Numbered from the stretch's first letter, positions 25,797-35,601 are shown. The stretch: 64,000 nt of DNA from Pseudomonadota bacterium (GCA_039815145.1 JBCBZW010000009.1:24227-88226), one strand, 5' to 3'. Program-made: numbers and translations. Notes: generated by a model not told the origin, from the sequence alone.

Positions 25797-26426
25797 TCAG
25801 CGCTTGCGCGCCATCACTTCTGCGATGTCCAACAGATGCGTCGCGCGATGCAGGCGCACGAGTGCCCGCTGCCCCACGAAGGCGGCACCGTAGACCATCA
25901 GCAGCAGGCCGAGCCCCAGCAGGGCCGGCCACCCTAAGCCGGCGCCCTTGTCGAGCAGTACGTACAAGGCCAGCAGGAGCGGTATCACGCCCACCAGGTG
26001 CAGTGGGCCGACGAGCAGGCCGAAGGTGCTGCGCAGCCGTTCGGCCTCCTGGCTCAAGCGGATACGCGCGGCGGCGCGTTGGGTCGCGTCCGCATCGAGG
26101 AGCTGTGCGAGGACCGCCTCGTCGCCGCTGATCTGAACACCCAAGGCGTCCACGTAGTCAGCTGATCCCGCCGGGTCGCGCGCTGCCGACACGGCGGCGG
26201 CGGCCACGTAGCCGGCGACCAGCAGAACGATCGTGGCCAGGACGAGATCGCCGAGCCCAAGCGATAGCACCTTCACCAGGAGGAGCACCGTGGCCACGGC
26301 GCTACCGATCAACACCGTAAGGTCGATGGTACCCAGATCGCCGGTGGCGCCCATGTGCTCACCGTCGGGAGACTGCCCTAGCAGGGCCGAGTACAAGGCG
26401 AGAGACTCTGTCGCTTGATTGCTCAC
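25797..26426 (-). CDS. Unknown four-helix membrane protein
   Basis: The 209-aa protein has two membrane helices (about residues 34-55 and 60-80), a charged helical middle of about 60 residues (SGDEAVLAQLLDADATQRAAARIRLSQEAERL), then two more helices (about 138-158 and 165-185) and a basic tail. The arrangement of two helices, cytoplasmic segment and two helices resembles small effector or sensor membrane proteins linked to nucleotide-cyclase defence systems, but no cyclase or other defence gene is adjacent, so this is only a resemblance. The family is not recognised. Confidence 0.6.
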   Translation of the reverse strand: MSNQATESLALYSALLGQSPDGEHMGATGDLGTIDLTVLIGSAVATVLLLVKVLSLGLGDLVLATIVLLVAGYVAAAAVSAARDPAGSADYVDALGVQISGDEAVLAQLLDADATQRAAARIRLSQEAERLRSTFGLLVGPLHLVGVIPLLLALYVLLDKGAGLGWPALLGLGLLLMVYGAAFVGQRALVRLHRATHLLDIAEVMARKR

Positions 26427-26722
26427 AGGGTTGGATCGCTCCGTTGGCTGTGGTCACCGCGAGCGCCGCGGATCGAAGGCGTCGCTCGTAAAAGCGAGGG
26501 GCGAAGGATACCGGCTTTTTCTGATAGAACGATGGCACAGGTGGCGAGTATTGGGGGGGCGATTCGTGCTAAGCGGCAGCGTCGGTCGCACGCCGTTGAT
26601 CACCCCACGTTTTGCTCGGGAATTGAGTGTCCGCTGTCGCTCGCGCGCCGAGGGCGTGCCCCGCATAGCGGATCTCATAAGTGGTGACGCTGCCCGAGGG
26701 GATGGGCCAGGCCCCGATTGGA
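26427..26722. other. Intergenic stretch upstream of the membrane-protein gene
   Basis: About 300 bp between the minus-strand membrane-protein start and the dabA terminator hairpin. Small frames here (26415-26687 and 26419-26868 plus) have no recognisable product and partly run into dabA. A more AT-rich patch around 26505-26535 may be the promoter of the membrane-protein gene. Confidence 0.35.
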
Positions 26723-26744
26723 GCCCGGCGCCGTCTTGCCGGGC
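26723..26744 (-). terminator. Hairpin at the dabA stop codon
   Basis: GCCCGGC (26723-26729) pairs perfectly with GCCGGGC (26738-26744) across an 8-nt loop and touches the TAG at 26744-26746. No T-tract follows in the direction of transcription. Confidence 0.5.
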
Positions 26745-29185
26745 TAGCTCGCGGCAGCTGACAGGGGTGGCGAGGTGTCGAAGGCGCCGCCGGTCGCGCT
26801 GCCCTCGAGCTCCTCAGCCCACTGCAGATCCCCCGTGTAGCGCCACAGGCGATCGCCGTCGATGCTGAACAAGTGCAGCCAACCGTTATCGAAGAGGTCG
26901 CGTACGCCGTCGTGGCGGCCGAGGATCTCACTGATCGCCTCGCGCGGGGCCTCGGCGATCACGGACAGGCGCAGCGGTTCGTGCTGGTAGCCCTCGCCGT
27001 CGTGCACCGACTGCCAGGGCAGACCCGCGCGCAGCAGGCCGCCGTTGCCCTCGACCACGCCGATGCCGCCGACCACGTTGTGCAGCAGCTTGTTACCGCC
27101 GCCGAACACCTCGGGGCTCACGCTCGAGCCGTAGTACTGCAGGCTGATCCAACTCGCCACCACCACGGGGGCGGTGAGGATGAGCTCCAGCACGCCGAAG
27201 CCCTCGTCCTGCTGCCAGTCGTAGTTGTGCAGGAAGGCGCGACCGCCAAGGTCGTGGCCGGCCGTGCGACCGCGCGGGGCGGCGATGAAGGCGCGGCAGC
27301 CGGCGAGGGCCCACTCGGGCCGGGTCTCGGCCCAGTCGCCGCTGCGCGCGGAGACCTCGTCGCCGCTCTCGGCGCGGGGCAGGCTCAGGGCACGCTCGCC
27401 GCGTGTCACCTGACCGGCGCTGCGAAGCCAGGTCCGCACCTGCGCGAGGTCCTCGGCGTGCTCCGTGGACGGCGAATCGTCGGCGTAGAGGGTGACGGCG
27501 TCGGTGGTGGTGTCGTGCAGGGCACCGACGAACCAGGTGTCTTCGGGGATCTCGAGACCGCCGTCGCGCAGGCCCTGGCGCACGTCGCCATCGTTGAGCA
27601 GGCCTGCGAGTAGCCGCGCGTTGACCTCACCCGAGTAGCCGCCACAGGCGCCGCAGTGCAGGGCGCTGGCGTGGGGGTTGTTGACCACGTTGGCGCCGTG
27701 GCCGGCGAGCACCACCACGCGAGCGAAGTTGTCCGTGAGGGACATCGCGCTGAGTACGGTACGCGCAGCGGCGATGCGCTGCTCCAGGTGGAGGTCGGGA
27801 TCGAGACGCGGGGCGGGATCCGTGGGCGCCGCATCGTGGGCGCTGCCGCCGAGGGAGTCGCGGATCAGCTTCACGATGTACAGCGGGCCGGAGGCCTCGA
27901 CGAACGCGAAGGACGACACCGCCGCCAACTTGAAACGACCCCAGGCGCGCGTGGCGCGGGCCTTGATGCGGCTAGCGAATGCCTTGGGCTCGTGATCGCA
28001 GGTGCCGGACACCGAGTGCACGCCCGCGTTCAAGAGCACCGGCAGGCGGTGCTCCGCGGTGTCCGAGGCGAAGCGCTTGTGCGAGGTGGCGATGCCGAAG
28101 AAGCCGGCGAAGCCAAGGGTCTCGATGCGTGCGTCCAGACCCTCCAGGGCGCGTCGGAAGACCTCCGAGCGCACATCGATGCAGAAGGCGGCCTGCAGGG
28201 CCGGGCGGGTGCGATCGCCATCGTCGGCGGCGACCGGCCCCAGGTTCAGCTTGCCGGCGATGTCGCACTGCGCGGCGCGCTCGGCTGCTTCCTGGAGAAT
28301 GGCGTCCAGCCATAGCTCAGCATCCGCTTCCAACGGCGTTGAGTGCTCTGCACGCGTGACCAACCACTGTTCCGTGAGAGCCTCACGGTGTTGCTCGTAG
28401 AGTGCCAGCTCGTAGGTGAGTCGGATCGCCAACAGGTCGATCGCGGTCTCGTCGCTGGTGCCGGCCAGCTCCGCCTGCCACAGGTGATAGCGCGCCACCT
28501 GGGCCCAGCCGTTCACGGTCATCAGCAGCTGGTGGAAGTAGGTGTCGAGGGCCTCGGCGTCGAGACCCAGGCCGTCGACGGCGCGGGCGATGGCTTCGCT
28601 GGCGCTATCCGGCGCCTCGGCGACGCGCTGGGCAAAGCCCGCAAGGCCGTGGATCTCGGGCGTGAGGTCGTGGGTGGCGGTGGCCCGCCAGGCGGTCCAG
28701 GCGTTGCGCCCGCGCGGGGCGCTCCAGAGGGCTTGGCCCGCATCGAAATAGCCCGCGGCCCAGTGACCGACACGTTCGGCGATCAGGCGTGGCCAGTCGG
28801 TGCCGCTCTCCTGAGCGGCGAGTTCCGCCACCGTGGGCAACGCCTTCGGCGCCGGAGCCGGGGTGGCCGCGGCCGCTTTCAGGGCCTCCACGTCCTGCGG
28901 ACGCAGGTGGTCCGGCGCTTTGGCTAAGGCATCGGCTAGGTGATCATCGGTGATGGTGCCGGCGGCGATACGCTCGAGGTACCAGCTGCGCGGCATGGTG
29001 ATCGGGCACCCGGCCACGCGGGCCAGGCGGGCACCGGTCCGCGCCAGGGTGTCGCCGGTCTGCCCCAGGTAGGGGTTGACGGCGACGGAGGAGGCCAGGG
29101 GCCACACGGGGGGCACGGCGCGCACAGCCGCGTCGGCGGCGGCCAGCAGGCCGGTCTGCACAGTCGTCTCTTGTACGTTGCTCAT
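26744..29185 (-). CDS. dabA: DabA-type subunit of the inorganic-carbon transporter (DUF2309/UPF0753)
   Basis: The ATG at 29185 has the strong site GAGGAGGAAG just upstream; an open frame to 29395 overlaps dabB and is not used. The 813-aa protein carries the beta-carbonic-anhydrase-like zinc ligands of DabA: FCIDVRSE (Cys and Asp two apart) and [22 protein letters not shown], where the His and Cys are 15 residues apart as in the characterised Halothiobacillus protein. DabA with DabB forms an energy-coupled pump that converts CO2 to bicarbonate in the cytoplasm. The gene lies 11 nt downstream of dabB, the standard order. No RuBisCO or carboxysome genes are in the window, so it may serve anaplerotic carbon supply rather than autotrophy. 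Confidence 0.93.
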   Translation of the reverse strand: MSNVQETTVQTGLLAAADAAVRAVPPVWPLASSVAVNPYLGQTGDTLARTGARLARVAGCPITMPRSWYLERIAAGTITDDHLADALAKAPDHLRPQDVEALKAAAATPAPAPKALPTVAELAAQESGTDWPRLIAERVGHWAAGYFDAGQALWSAPRGRNAWTAWRATATHDLTPEIHGLAGFAQRVAEAPDSASEAIARAVDGLGLDAEALDTYFHQLLMTVNGWAQVARYHLWQAELAGTSDETAIDLLAIRLTYELALYEQHREALTEQWLVTRAEHSTPLEADAELWLDAILQEAAERAAQCDIAGKLNLGPVAADDGDRTRPALQAAFCIDVRSEVFRRALEGLDARIETLGFAGFFGIATSHKRFASDTAEHRLPVLLNAGVHSVSGTCDHEPKAFASRIKARATRAWGRFKLAAVSSFAFVEASGPLYIVKLIRDSLGGSAHDAAPTDPAPRLDPDLHLEQRIAAARTVLSAMSLTDNFARVVVLAGHGANVVNNPHASALHCGACGGYSGEVNARLLAGLLNDGDVRQGLRDGGLEIPEDTWFVGALHDTTTDAVTLYADDSPSTEHAEDLAQVRTWLRSAGQVTRGERALSLPRAESGDEVSARSGDWAETRPEWALAGCRAFIAAPRGRTAGHDLGGRAFLHNYDWQQDEGFGVLELILTAPVVVASWISLQYYGSSVSPEVFGGGNKLLHNVVGGIGVVEGNGGLLRAGLPWQSVHDGEGYQHEPLRLSVIAEAPREAISEILGRHDGVRDLFDNGWLHLFSIDGDRLWRYTGDLQWAEELEGSATGGAFDTSPPLSAAAS

Positions 29186-29196
29186 GATCTTCCTCC

Positions 29197-30738
29197 TCAG
29201 GCAGCGGTGCGCGATGGGCGACGGGTGATGGACCAACCGCCGACGAGGCGATCGAACAGGGCGTTTACGTACAGGCCGTTCGAGAGGTGTACGCGCAAGC
29301 CCGCGGCGGCGGGGTGGTAGGCCCACAGGGGGAAGGTGGCTTGGCCCACCGCCACCAGAGCGAAGCTCAGCACCGACAGCACCATCAGCGCCCACTCAAG
29401 GGAGTCCGGCGTCGGCGGCGCCGGCAGCGTGCCGGCGGTGAGCCACTCGGCGGCGTTGTGCAGGGTGAAGTAGGCGACGGAGGTCACCACCGAGTAGAGC
29501 GCCGTGCGACGGGTGAGCTCGCGCGGCGCTGCATCGGCAAAGCCCTGCGCCAGCAGGTAGGCCACGCCCAGCACGAGAATGGCGCCGAGCACGATGGCCT
29601 GGGCCGACTTGTGATCGAGGCCGAAGGCGAGGCCGATGGCGCAGTAGATCGTGAGTGCCGCGATGAATGACAGGACCACCGCGCCCGCGCGCGGGATAGC
29701 CACCGGCCCCGGGCGCTGGATCGACGCGACCCGCTCGACCGCGCCGCCAGCGGCGAGGAACGCGTGCGCCTTGTAGAGCGAGTGGGCAACGATGTGCAGC
29801 AAGGCCAGGGCGAACAGGCCGAGACCGCACTGGAGGGTCATGAAGCCCATCTGAGCCACGGTCGACCAGGCGAGGGAAGTCTTCACGGTCGGCTGGGTCA
29901 GCATCACGCAGCTGCCGTACAGCGCGGTGAAGCCACCGATGATCACCAGCACGGCGAGCATGCCGGGCGCCAGCAGCATCACGTCGGCGAAGCGTAAGAG
30001 GAGGAAGCCCCCGGCGTTGATCAAGCCCGCGTGGAGCAGGGCCGACACCGGCGTCGGCGTCTCCATCACCTCCGTCAGCCAGCCGTGGGTGGGGAACTGG
30101 GCCGACTTGAGCAGGGCCGCGATGGCGATCAGGCCTGCCGCCAGGGTGAGCGACGCACTGCTCTCGCCGGTGCTCGCGGCACTCAGGATGGTGGCGATGT
30201 CGCCGGTGCCGAAGGCGTTGGCAAGAAGCACGACAGCGCCGAGTAGCGCACCGTCACTGAGTCGGGCGACGACGAACTTCTTGGCGGCGGCGCGCTGGGC
30301 GGGCACGCGATCGGGGTAGAACAGAAGCAGACGATGCAGCGTCAGGCTCGTGCTCACCCAGGCCACGAACAGTTGCGTTAGGTTGCCCGCCTGCACGAGG
30401 AGGAGTACGGCGGCGAGCGTGAGGCACATCCAGCCCGTGAACGCGCCCTGGCGCGACTCGCCGTCGAGGTAGTTGCGCGAGTAGCGCAGCACCACCCAGC
30501 CGACGAAGCTCACCAACAGCAGCATCAGTACGCTCACCACATCGAGGCGCGAACTCAAGCCCAGCAGGGCGGGGCTGGTGCCGGGGCCCTGGGTGATCAG
30601 CACCAGCCCGGCGCCGAGGCTGCTGGCCATGGCGAACAGAGCCAGGATCTCCGCCACCAAGGGCCCGCGGTTGGTCGGGCGGCGACCGGGGTTGGCGAAG
30701 GAGACGGCGGCGGCAAGCAGCATCAACGCTGGTGCCAC
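29197..30738 (-). CDS. dabB: DabB-type proton-channel subunit of the inorganic-carbon transporter
   Basis: The 513-aa protein is highly hydrophobic with about 13-14 helices and the NuoL/MrpA-type proton-channel motifs, including [22 protein letters not shown] (about residues 220-240) and the Lys/His residues of helix 7-8. It couples ion flow to DabA. The annotated GTG at 30738 has no ribosome site. A GTG at 30763 sits six bases after GGAGGAAG but is in a different frame; removing one base from the five-C run at 30742-30746 would join the two frames into a normal-looking N-terminus (VPTYMIP then IVAPALMLL). Either the gene starts late or has a 1-nt frameshift. Confidence 0.88.
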   Translation of the reverse strand: MAPALMLLAAAVSFANPGRRPTNRGPLVAEILALFAMASSLGAGLVLITQGPGTSPALLGLSSRLDVVSVLMLLLVSFVGWVVLRYSRNYLDGESRQGAFTGWMCLTLAAVLLLVQAGNLTQLFVAWVSTSLTLHRLLLFYPDRVPAQRAAAKKFVVARLSDGALLGAVVLLANAFGTGDIATILSAASTGESSASLTLAAGLIAIAALLKSAQFPTHGWLTEVMETPTPVSALLHAGLINAGGFLLLRFADVMLLAPGMLAVLVIIGGFTALYGSCVMLTQPTVKTSLAWSTVAQMGFMTLQCGLGLFALALLHIVAHSLYKAHAFLAAGGAVERVASIQRPGPVAIPRAGAVVLSFIAALTIYCAIGLAFGLDHKSAQAIVLGAILVLGVAYLLAQGFADAAPRELTRRTALYSVVTSVAYFTLHNAAEWLTAGTLPAPPTPDSLEWALMVLSVLSFALVAVGQATFPLWAYHPAAAGLRVHLSNGLYVNALFDRLVGGWSITRRPSRTAA

Positions 30739-30819
30739 GATGGGGGATCATGTACGTCGGCACGGTGGGCTTCCTCCGAGGCGATTGGGAACGCGGAGGA
30801 TTAAAGCGCATCGCATCAA

Positions 30820-30833
30820 TTGATCCAGATCAA
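30820..30833. promoter_or_regulatory. Perfect FNR/Anr-type box upstream of dabB
   Basis: TTGATCCAGATCAA matches TTGAT-N4-ATCAA exactly. It lies in the divergent region 57 bp before the likely dabB ribosome-site start at 30763 and about 210 bp before the glycoside hydrolase gene. FNR, Anr or Dnr-type proteins recognise this site. A -10-like TTTAAT toward dabB is about 24 bp from the box centre, closer than in a classical class II promoter, so repression or another promoter is possible. Confidence 0.6.
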
Positions 30834-31043
30834 TTTAGTGCCATCTGAATTCCAATAAATAGAATCGAAACAGATGCCGCAAATCGGATTACTGGCTTGG
30901 CTTTCGCGATAACCGTGCGGAGCACCCGACCGACGGCGAATTCACCCGGTGACGCCTGCCGGCGTCGTCGTCGACCAGGGACATCAGGAATTCTGACGCG
31001 CGTTGATTATGCTCAATACCGGTCTTTCATCCTGGAAACGTTC

Positions 31044-33587
31044 ATGAATCAGCTCCCATCTGCCGCCTGTATCGCGCACCTAATGCGTTGTGCAGGTGGG
31101 GTCGCGCTCGTGCTCCTTAGCTTGGGTACGGGCCTCGCGCATGCCGCACAGATCAGTGGCTCGCTGATCACCTGGCACCCCCTTACGGTCGACTTCGTCG
31201 GCCCTGAAGCCAATGAGCGGGATGACGCCCCAAACCCCTTCCTCGACTACCGACTGACCGTGGAGTGGACCGGACCCGACGGTCAGCTGATCTCCGTGCC
31301 CGGGTTCTTCGCCGGTGACGGCAGCGGTGGTGCGACGGGAGATGTCTGGCGCGTACGTTTCGCGCCGGAGGCGCCCGGCACCTGGCAGTACACGGCGCGC
31401 TTTCGAAGCGGTGAGGAAGTGGCCATCTCCCTCGACCCCCAGGCAGGCGAGGCCACCGGGCCCGACGGTGAGACTGGCAGCGTCGACATCGCGCCCATCG
31501 ACCCCGATGCCAGTGGCTTTCTGCCCTGGGGCCGATTGGAGTACGTCGGTGAGCACTACCCGAAGTTTCGCGACGGACCCTACTGGCTGAAGGGTGGCGT
31601 CGATAGCCCTGAGAACTTCCTCGGCTACGCCGGCTTTCACAACACGGAAGACCAGGGCGGCATCAACTCGGGCTTCCTCCACGAGTACGCACCCCACCGC
31701 CAGGACTTCTCTCCCGGCGATCCCGAGTTTTTCAACGAGCAGAGCGGCGTCGACAGCGAGGGCATCATCGGCGCCCTGAACTACCTCGCGAGTGCCAAGG
31801 TGAACTCCATCTACTTCCTGCCGATGAATCTCGGCGGGGACGGTCAGGAGACCTACCCCTTCGTGGGGCCCGCCGACGATCGCTTCGACAAGACCCACTA
31901 CGACATCCGAAAGCTCTACGAATGGAACCTGGTGCTCAATCACGCCCAGGAGCAGGGCATCTCACCGCACTTCGTGCTGGCGGAGACCGAATCGCCAAAC
32001 GAGCAATGGCTGGACGACGGAACCCTGGGCGTGGAGCGCAAGCTCTATTATCGCGAGCTCATCGCCCGCTTCGCCTACCTGCTGACCGGCAAGTGGAACC
32101 TCTCCGAAGAGAACGACTACAACGTCTCGGCGCTGCGCGAGTTCGCCGACTACCTGCGCGCCCTCGATTGGTCCGGCAAGCACATCGCCGTGCACACGAA
32201 ACCGAACAACTTTCGTGACTACGATGAGATCGTCGGCGAAGACCGCTTCGATGCCACCTCGATCCAGTACGCCCCGGATCAGGCGGGCGATCACGTGGAG
32301 ACCTGGCGCCAGAACTCCGCCGCCGTGGGCCGCCCGTGGATCCTCGACATGGACGAGAACAACCCCGCCGGCTCGGGCCTCAACGATGAGAATGCCGAGG
32401 ACCTGCGCAAGCGCGTGCTCTACGACGTGTACTTCTCCGGCGGTGCCATCGAGTGGTACTTCGGCTACCACGACCTGCCCTTGGGCGGCGACATGCGCAC
32501 GGAGGACTTCCGCACCCGCGCGGAGATGTACGACTACATGTGGTACGCCCGGCGCTTCCTCGAGGAGCAGGTGCCGTTCTGGGAGATGGCCCCGAACGAC
32601 GCGCTCCTGAGCGGCGAGGCCGGCGCCTTCGGCGGTGGCGAGGTGCTCGCCAAGGTGGGCGAGGCCTACGCGATCTATTTGCCCGACGCCGATCCGGCAG
32701 GCTCTCTGGATTTAGGCGGCGTGGCGGGCAGCTTCGTGCGTCGCTGGTACGACCCCGTCACCGGCGAGTTCGCAGGTGAGCCACTCACCCTGCTCGGCGG
32801 CGCGCCGGCCGCCTTGGGCACATCGCCCTCACGCCCCTCGGAAGACTGGGTGGCCTTGATCCTGCGCGACGACGACGCCCCGCCGCCGCCCCCGCCGGAC
32901 TTCGCCGTGGTGGAGCTCGCCTTGATCGACGCGGACTTGGATCAGCCGATCCCCGACCAGGACCCCCTGGCCGACGGCGCTACCCTCAACCTCGCGACGC
33001 TCCCCACCCGCAACCTCAACGTGGTGGCGCGCACGGACGGTGAGATCGGCAGCGTTCGCTTCCTCCTCGACGGTGCCGTGTTCTCCACGGAGAACGTCGC
33101 GCCCTACGCCCTCGCTGGCGACAGCAACGGCGACTTCAACGCCTGGACCCCGCCCCTCGGCGAGCTCACGATCACGGCCACGGCCTACGCTGGGGAAGGC
33201 GCTGGCGGCGAGGTGGGCGGCAGCGTGATGATCACCCTCGACGTGGTGGACGAGGCACCGCCCCCACCCGTGTTCACCTTGTCGCCCACGGCCCCCGGTG
33301 AGGCCGGCGTGGTGAACGAGTGGGAGACCCTCAATGGCTCGCCCGGCGGCGTCAGCCTGATCTTCGCCGCGGGCAACGAAGGCGACACGCCGATCACCGT
33401 GGGCAACTGTGAGGTCACCCTCGCCCTGGCGTCCGAGCGGCGTCTCGCGGGCGCTCAGGCCGACCCCGAGGGTCGCGCCCTGGCTTCGCGTCCACTGCCG
33501 ATTAGCCTGGCCGGACGCACGCTCTACTTCCAGGCCCTCGATCTGCAGAGCTGCACCCTCAGCAACGTCACCCAAAGCACCCTGTGA
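31044..33587 (+). CDS. Secreted DUF5060 / apiosidase-like glycoside hydrolase with C-terminal shared domain
   Basis: The ATG at 31044 begins a signal peptide ending GLAHAAQ; the frame is open to 30897 but lacks such features. In order the 847-aa protein has a DUF5060 immunoglobulin-like domain (about 30-110; LTVEWTGPDG, TWQYTARF); a TIM-barrel-like region (about 140-500) with FLPWGRLEY, HFVLAETESPNEQW, LDWSGKHIAVHTKPNNF and WILDMDENNP; a collagen-binding-type beta domain (YAIYLPDAD...RWYDPVTGEF, about 545-585); a cadherin or Ig-like segment; and a final ~100-residue domain also found at the end of the next gene's product. The barrel type includes apiosidases and other polysaccharide hydrolases. 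The substrate is unknown, but a plant or algal glycan is plausible. Confidence 0.8.
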   Translation: MNQLPSAACIAHLMRCAGGVALVLLSLGTGLAHAAQISGSLITWHPLTVDFVGPEANERDDAPNPFLDYRLTVEWTGPDGQLISVPGFFAGDGSGGATGDVWRVRFAPEAPGTWQYTARFRSGEEVAISLDPQAGEATGPDGETGSVDIAPIDPDASGFLPWGRLEYVGEHYPKFRDGPYWLKGGVDSPENFLGYAGFHNTEDQGGINSGFLHEYAPHRQDFSPGDPEFFNEQSGVDSEGIIGALNYLASAKVNSIYFLPMNLGGDGQETYPFVGPADDRFDKTHYDIRKLYEWNLVLNHAQEQGISPHFVLAETESPNEQWLDDGTLGVERKLYYRELIARFAYLLTGKWNLSEENDYNVSALREFADYLRALDWSGKHIAVHTKPNNFRDYDEIVGEDRFDATSIQYAPDQAGDHVETWRQNSAAVGRPWILDMDENNPAGSGLNDENAEDLRKRVLYDVYFSGGAIEWYFGYHDLPLGGDMRTEDFRTRAEMYDYMWYARRFLEEQVPFWEMAPNDALLSGEAGAFGGGEVLAKVGEAYAIYLPDADPAGSLDLGGVAGSFVRRWYDPVTGEFAGEPLTLLGGAPAALGTSPSRPSEDWVALILRDDDAPPPPPPDFAVVELALIDADLDQPIPDQDPLADGATLNLATLPTRNLNVVARTDGEIGSVRFLLDGAVFSTENVAPYALAGDSNGDFNAWTPPLGELTITATAYAGEGAGGEVGGSVMITLDVVDEAPPPPVFTLSPTAPGEAGVVNEWETLNGSPGGVSLIFAAGNEGDTPITVGNCEVTLALASERRLAGAQADPEGRALASRPLPISLAGRTLYFQALDLQSCTLSNVTQSTL

Positions 33588-33672
33588 CACGCGGCAAGCA
33601 CCGATAGGTCGCCCGCTATCGAATGGTGCTCTGTGCATGGTGGCAACGGCGAGATTGCTGCACACTGCCCCG

Positions 33673-33714
33673 GCTGCATGCCCACGGCCGCTTCGTGCGC
33701 TGTGGGCATGCAGC
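33673..33714 (+). terminator. Long perfect inverted repeat between the two secreted-protein genes
   Basis: GCTGCATGCCCAC (33673-33685) and GTGGGCATGCAGC (33702-33714) are exact 13-bp complements; pairing continues inward for about three more pairs. It is about 85 nt after the hydrolase stop and 42 nt before the next ATG. No T-tract follows. It could be a terminator, an attenuator or an operator. Confidence 0.5.
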
Positions 33715-33727
33715 GTTATGGATAACG
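33714..33727. promoter_or_regulatory. Short perfect palindrome CGTTATGGATAACG
   Basis: Six-base arms with a 2-nt spacer directly abut the 13-bp inverted repeat and lie 28 nt before the ATG of the BNR-type gene. The symmetry fits a dimeric regulator site, but no regulator gene is adjacent. Low confidence in function. Confidence 0.3.
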
Positions 33728-33755
33728 CCTATCACCAAAAGAGGCAGGATTCCTC

Positions 33756-35588
33756 ATGACGACACCCAAGACAGCGTGCAAAACGCTGCTACTGCTGCCC
33801 TTGAGCATCGCACTCGCGCTCAACACCAACGCCCACGCCCAGGAGCTGCAATCTCTCTATCGTGAAGCCCCCAACGATCCCCCGGCCAAGGTTCGCGCGC
33901 AGGATGACCCTGCGGCGCGCTCCGCTGCTCGGCGCATCGTGGGCGGTCCCTACGTCAGCGTTCAAGTTAATGTGGATGCTAACGGTATGAACATCGTGGG
34001 CGATGCGGCGAACGAGCCGTCCCTCACGGTGAGCGCCACCGACCCCGACAACATCGCTGTCGGCTGGCGCCAGTTCGACAGCATCAACTCCGACTTCCGC
34101 CAGGCCGGCAACGCCTTCAGCTTCGACGGTGGCCAGAACTGGACAGCCCCCGCCGTCCTCACGCCGGGCGTGTTCCGCTCAGACCCTGTGCTCGCGAGCT
34201 TGAGCGACGGTCGCCTGCTCTACCAGAGCCTGCAGGAGACCTTCGCCGTGGAGACCTTCACCTCCACCAACGGCGGCGTCTCCTACGGCCCGCCCATCCC
34301 GAGCTTCGGCGGGGATAAGAACTGGCTGGCCGTGGACGCCACCGGCGGCCTCGGTGATGGCCATGCCTACGGCATCTGGCAGCGCTTCTTCGGCTGCTGC
34401 GGCAGCAATGTGCTGACCCGCTCCATCGACGCCAACGACAGCTGGCAGTTCCCCGTCGCCGTGGATTTGAGCCCGACCTTCGGCACCCTCGCGGTGGGGC
34501 CCGACGGCACCCTGTACTCCGCCGGCGTCGACGGCACGTTCACCCAGGATCTCAACCAGTTCGTGGTCTCCCGCTCGACGGACGCCCAGAACCCGGCGGT
34601 CACCCCCAGCTTCAGCGGTGAGCGGGTGGAGATGGGGGGCTCGATGGTGCTCGGCGCTGGTCCCAACCCAGGCGGTTTGTTAGGTCAGGCCAACGTCATG
34701 GTCGACCGCTCGGACGGCGACACGCGCGGCCACGTGTACCTGCTGGCCTCGGTCAACCCGCCGGGGGCCGACCCCCTCGACGTCAACATCATCCGCAGCA
34801 CCGATGGTGGTGACACCTGGTCTGCGCCGGTGCGGGTGAATAACGACGCCGGCACCGGATGGCAGTGGCTGGCGGCGGGCGATGTGGCTCTCGACGGGCG
34901 CATCGATGCGATCTGGGCGGATACGCGCAACAGCGGCCAGGAGAACATCTCGGAGATCTTCTACGCCTGGTCTTACGACGGCGGCCAGACCTGGCAGGGC
35001 AATGAGCCCATCACCCCCGCCTGGGACTCCTTCGTCGGCTTCCCCCGCCAGAGCAAGATCGGTGACTACTACCAAGTCGTCTCGGGCCGCGAGGATGCGA
35101 GCGCCGTGTACTCGGCCACCCTCAACGGTGAGCAGGACGTCTACTACGTGCGCCTGTTCCCGGACTGCAACGACAACGGTCGCTCGGACGTCACGGACAT
35201 CGATACGGGCGACAGCCTCGACACCGATGGCTCCGGCGTGCCGGATGAGTGCGAGGGCATCAGCGGCGGTTTCGTGCTGAGTGAACCGTCGCCGGGCATC
35301 GCCGGGCAGGTGAACGACTTCGCCGTGAGCGGGGCGGGCGCCGATCAGGCCGTGCTGTACTACCTGGGGGCACCCGCCGGTACGACGCCAGGCCTTGGCC
35401 CCTGTGCAGGCGAGGTGATCGAGCTTGGCAACGCCCGCTTGGTCGGCTTCGCGCGAGCGGATGCGGCCGGTGACGCCGTGCTCACCCGCGATGTGCCGGC
35501 AGGGCTCAGCGGTCGCACGCTGGGCTTGCAGGCGATCGATCTCGGTAGCTGCGCGCTCTCGAACGAGTTGCTGTTCACCTTCGACTAG
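33756..35588 (+). CDS. Secreted BNR-repeat (sialidase-like) protein with C-terminal shared domain
   Basis: The 610-aa product has a signal peptide (ending NAHAQ), then a six-bladed-propeller-like region with Asp-box motifs FSFDGGQNW (about 128), TSTNGGVSY (about 168), RSTDGGDTW (about 350) and WSYDGGQTW (about 405). This is the BNR pattern of sialidases and related exo-hydrolases. The classical sialidase Arg triad could not be confirmed, so enzymatic activity is open. A calcium-type linker (DCNDNGRSD...DTDGSGVPD, about 470-500) joins it to a ~100-residue C-terminal domain (LSEPSPGIAGQVN...LQAIDLGSCALSNEL) homologous to that ending the upstream hydrolase. The two genes are probably functionally linked in extracellular polymer handling. 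Confidence 0.85.
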   Translation: MTTPKTACKTLLLLPLSIALALNTNAHAQELQSLYREAPNDPPAKVRAQDDPAARSAARRIVGGPYVSVQVNVDANGMNIVGDAANEPSLTVSATDPDNIAVGWRQFDSINSDFRQAGNAFSFDGGQNWTAPAVLTPGVFRSDPVLASLSDGRLLYQSLQETFAVETFTSTNGGVSYGPPIPSFGGDKNWLAVDATGGLGDGHAYGIWQRFFGCCGSNVLTRSIDANDSWQFPVAVDLSPTFGTLAVGPDGTLYSAGVDGTFTQDLNQFVVSRSTDAQNPAVTPSFSGERVEMGGSMVLGAGPNPGGLLGQANVMVDRSDGDTRGHVYLLASVNPPGADPLDVNIIRSTDGGDTWSAPVRVNNDAGTGWQWLAAGDVALDGRIDAIWADTRNSGQENISEIFYAWSYDGGQTWQGNEPITPAWDSFVGFPRQSKIGDYYQVVSGREDASAVYSATLNGEQDVYYVRLFPDCNDNGRSDVTDIDTGDSLDTDGSGVPDECEGISGGFVLSEPSPGIAGQVNDFAVSGAGADQAVLYYLGAPAGTTPGLGPCAGEVIELGNARLVGFARADAAGDAVLTRDVPAGLSGRTLGLQAIDLGSCALSNELLFTFD

Positions 35589-35601
35589 CCTAGTAGGCCG
35601 C

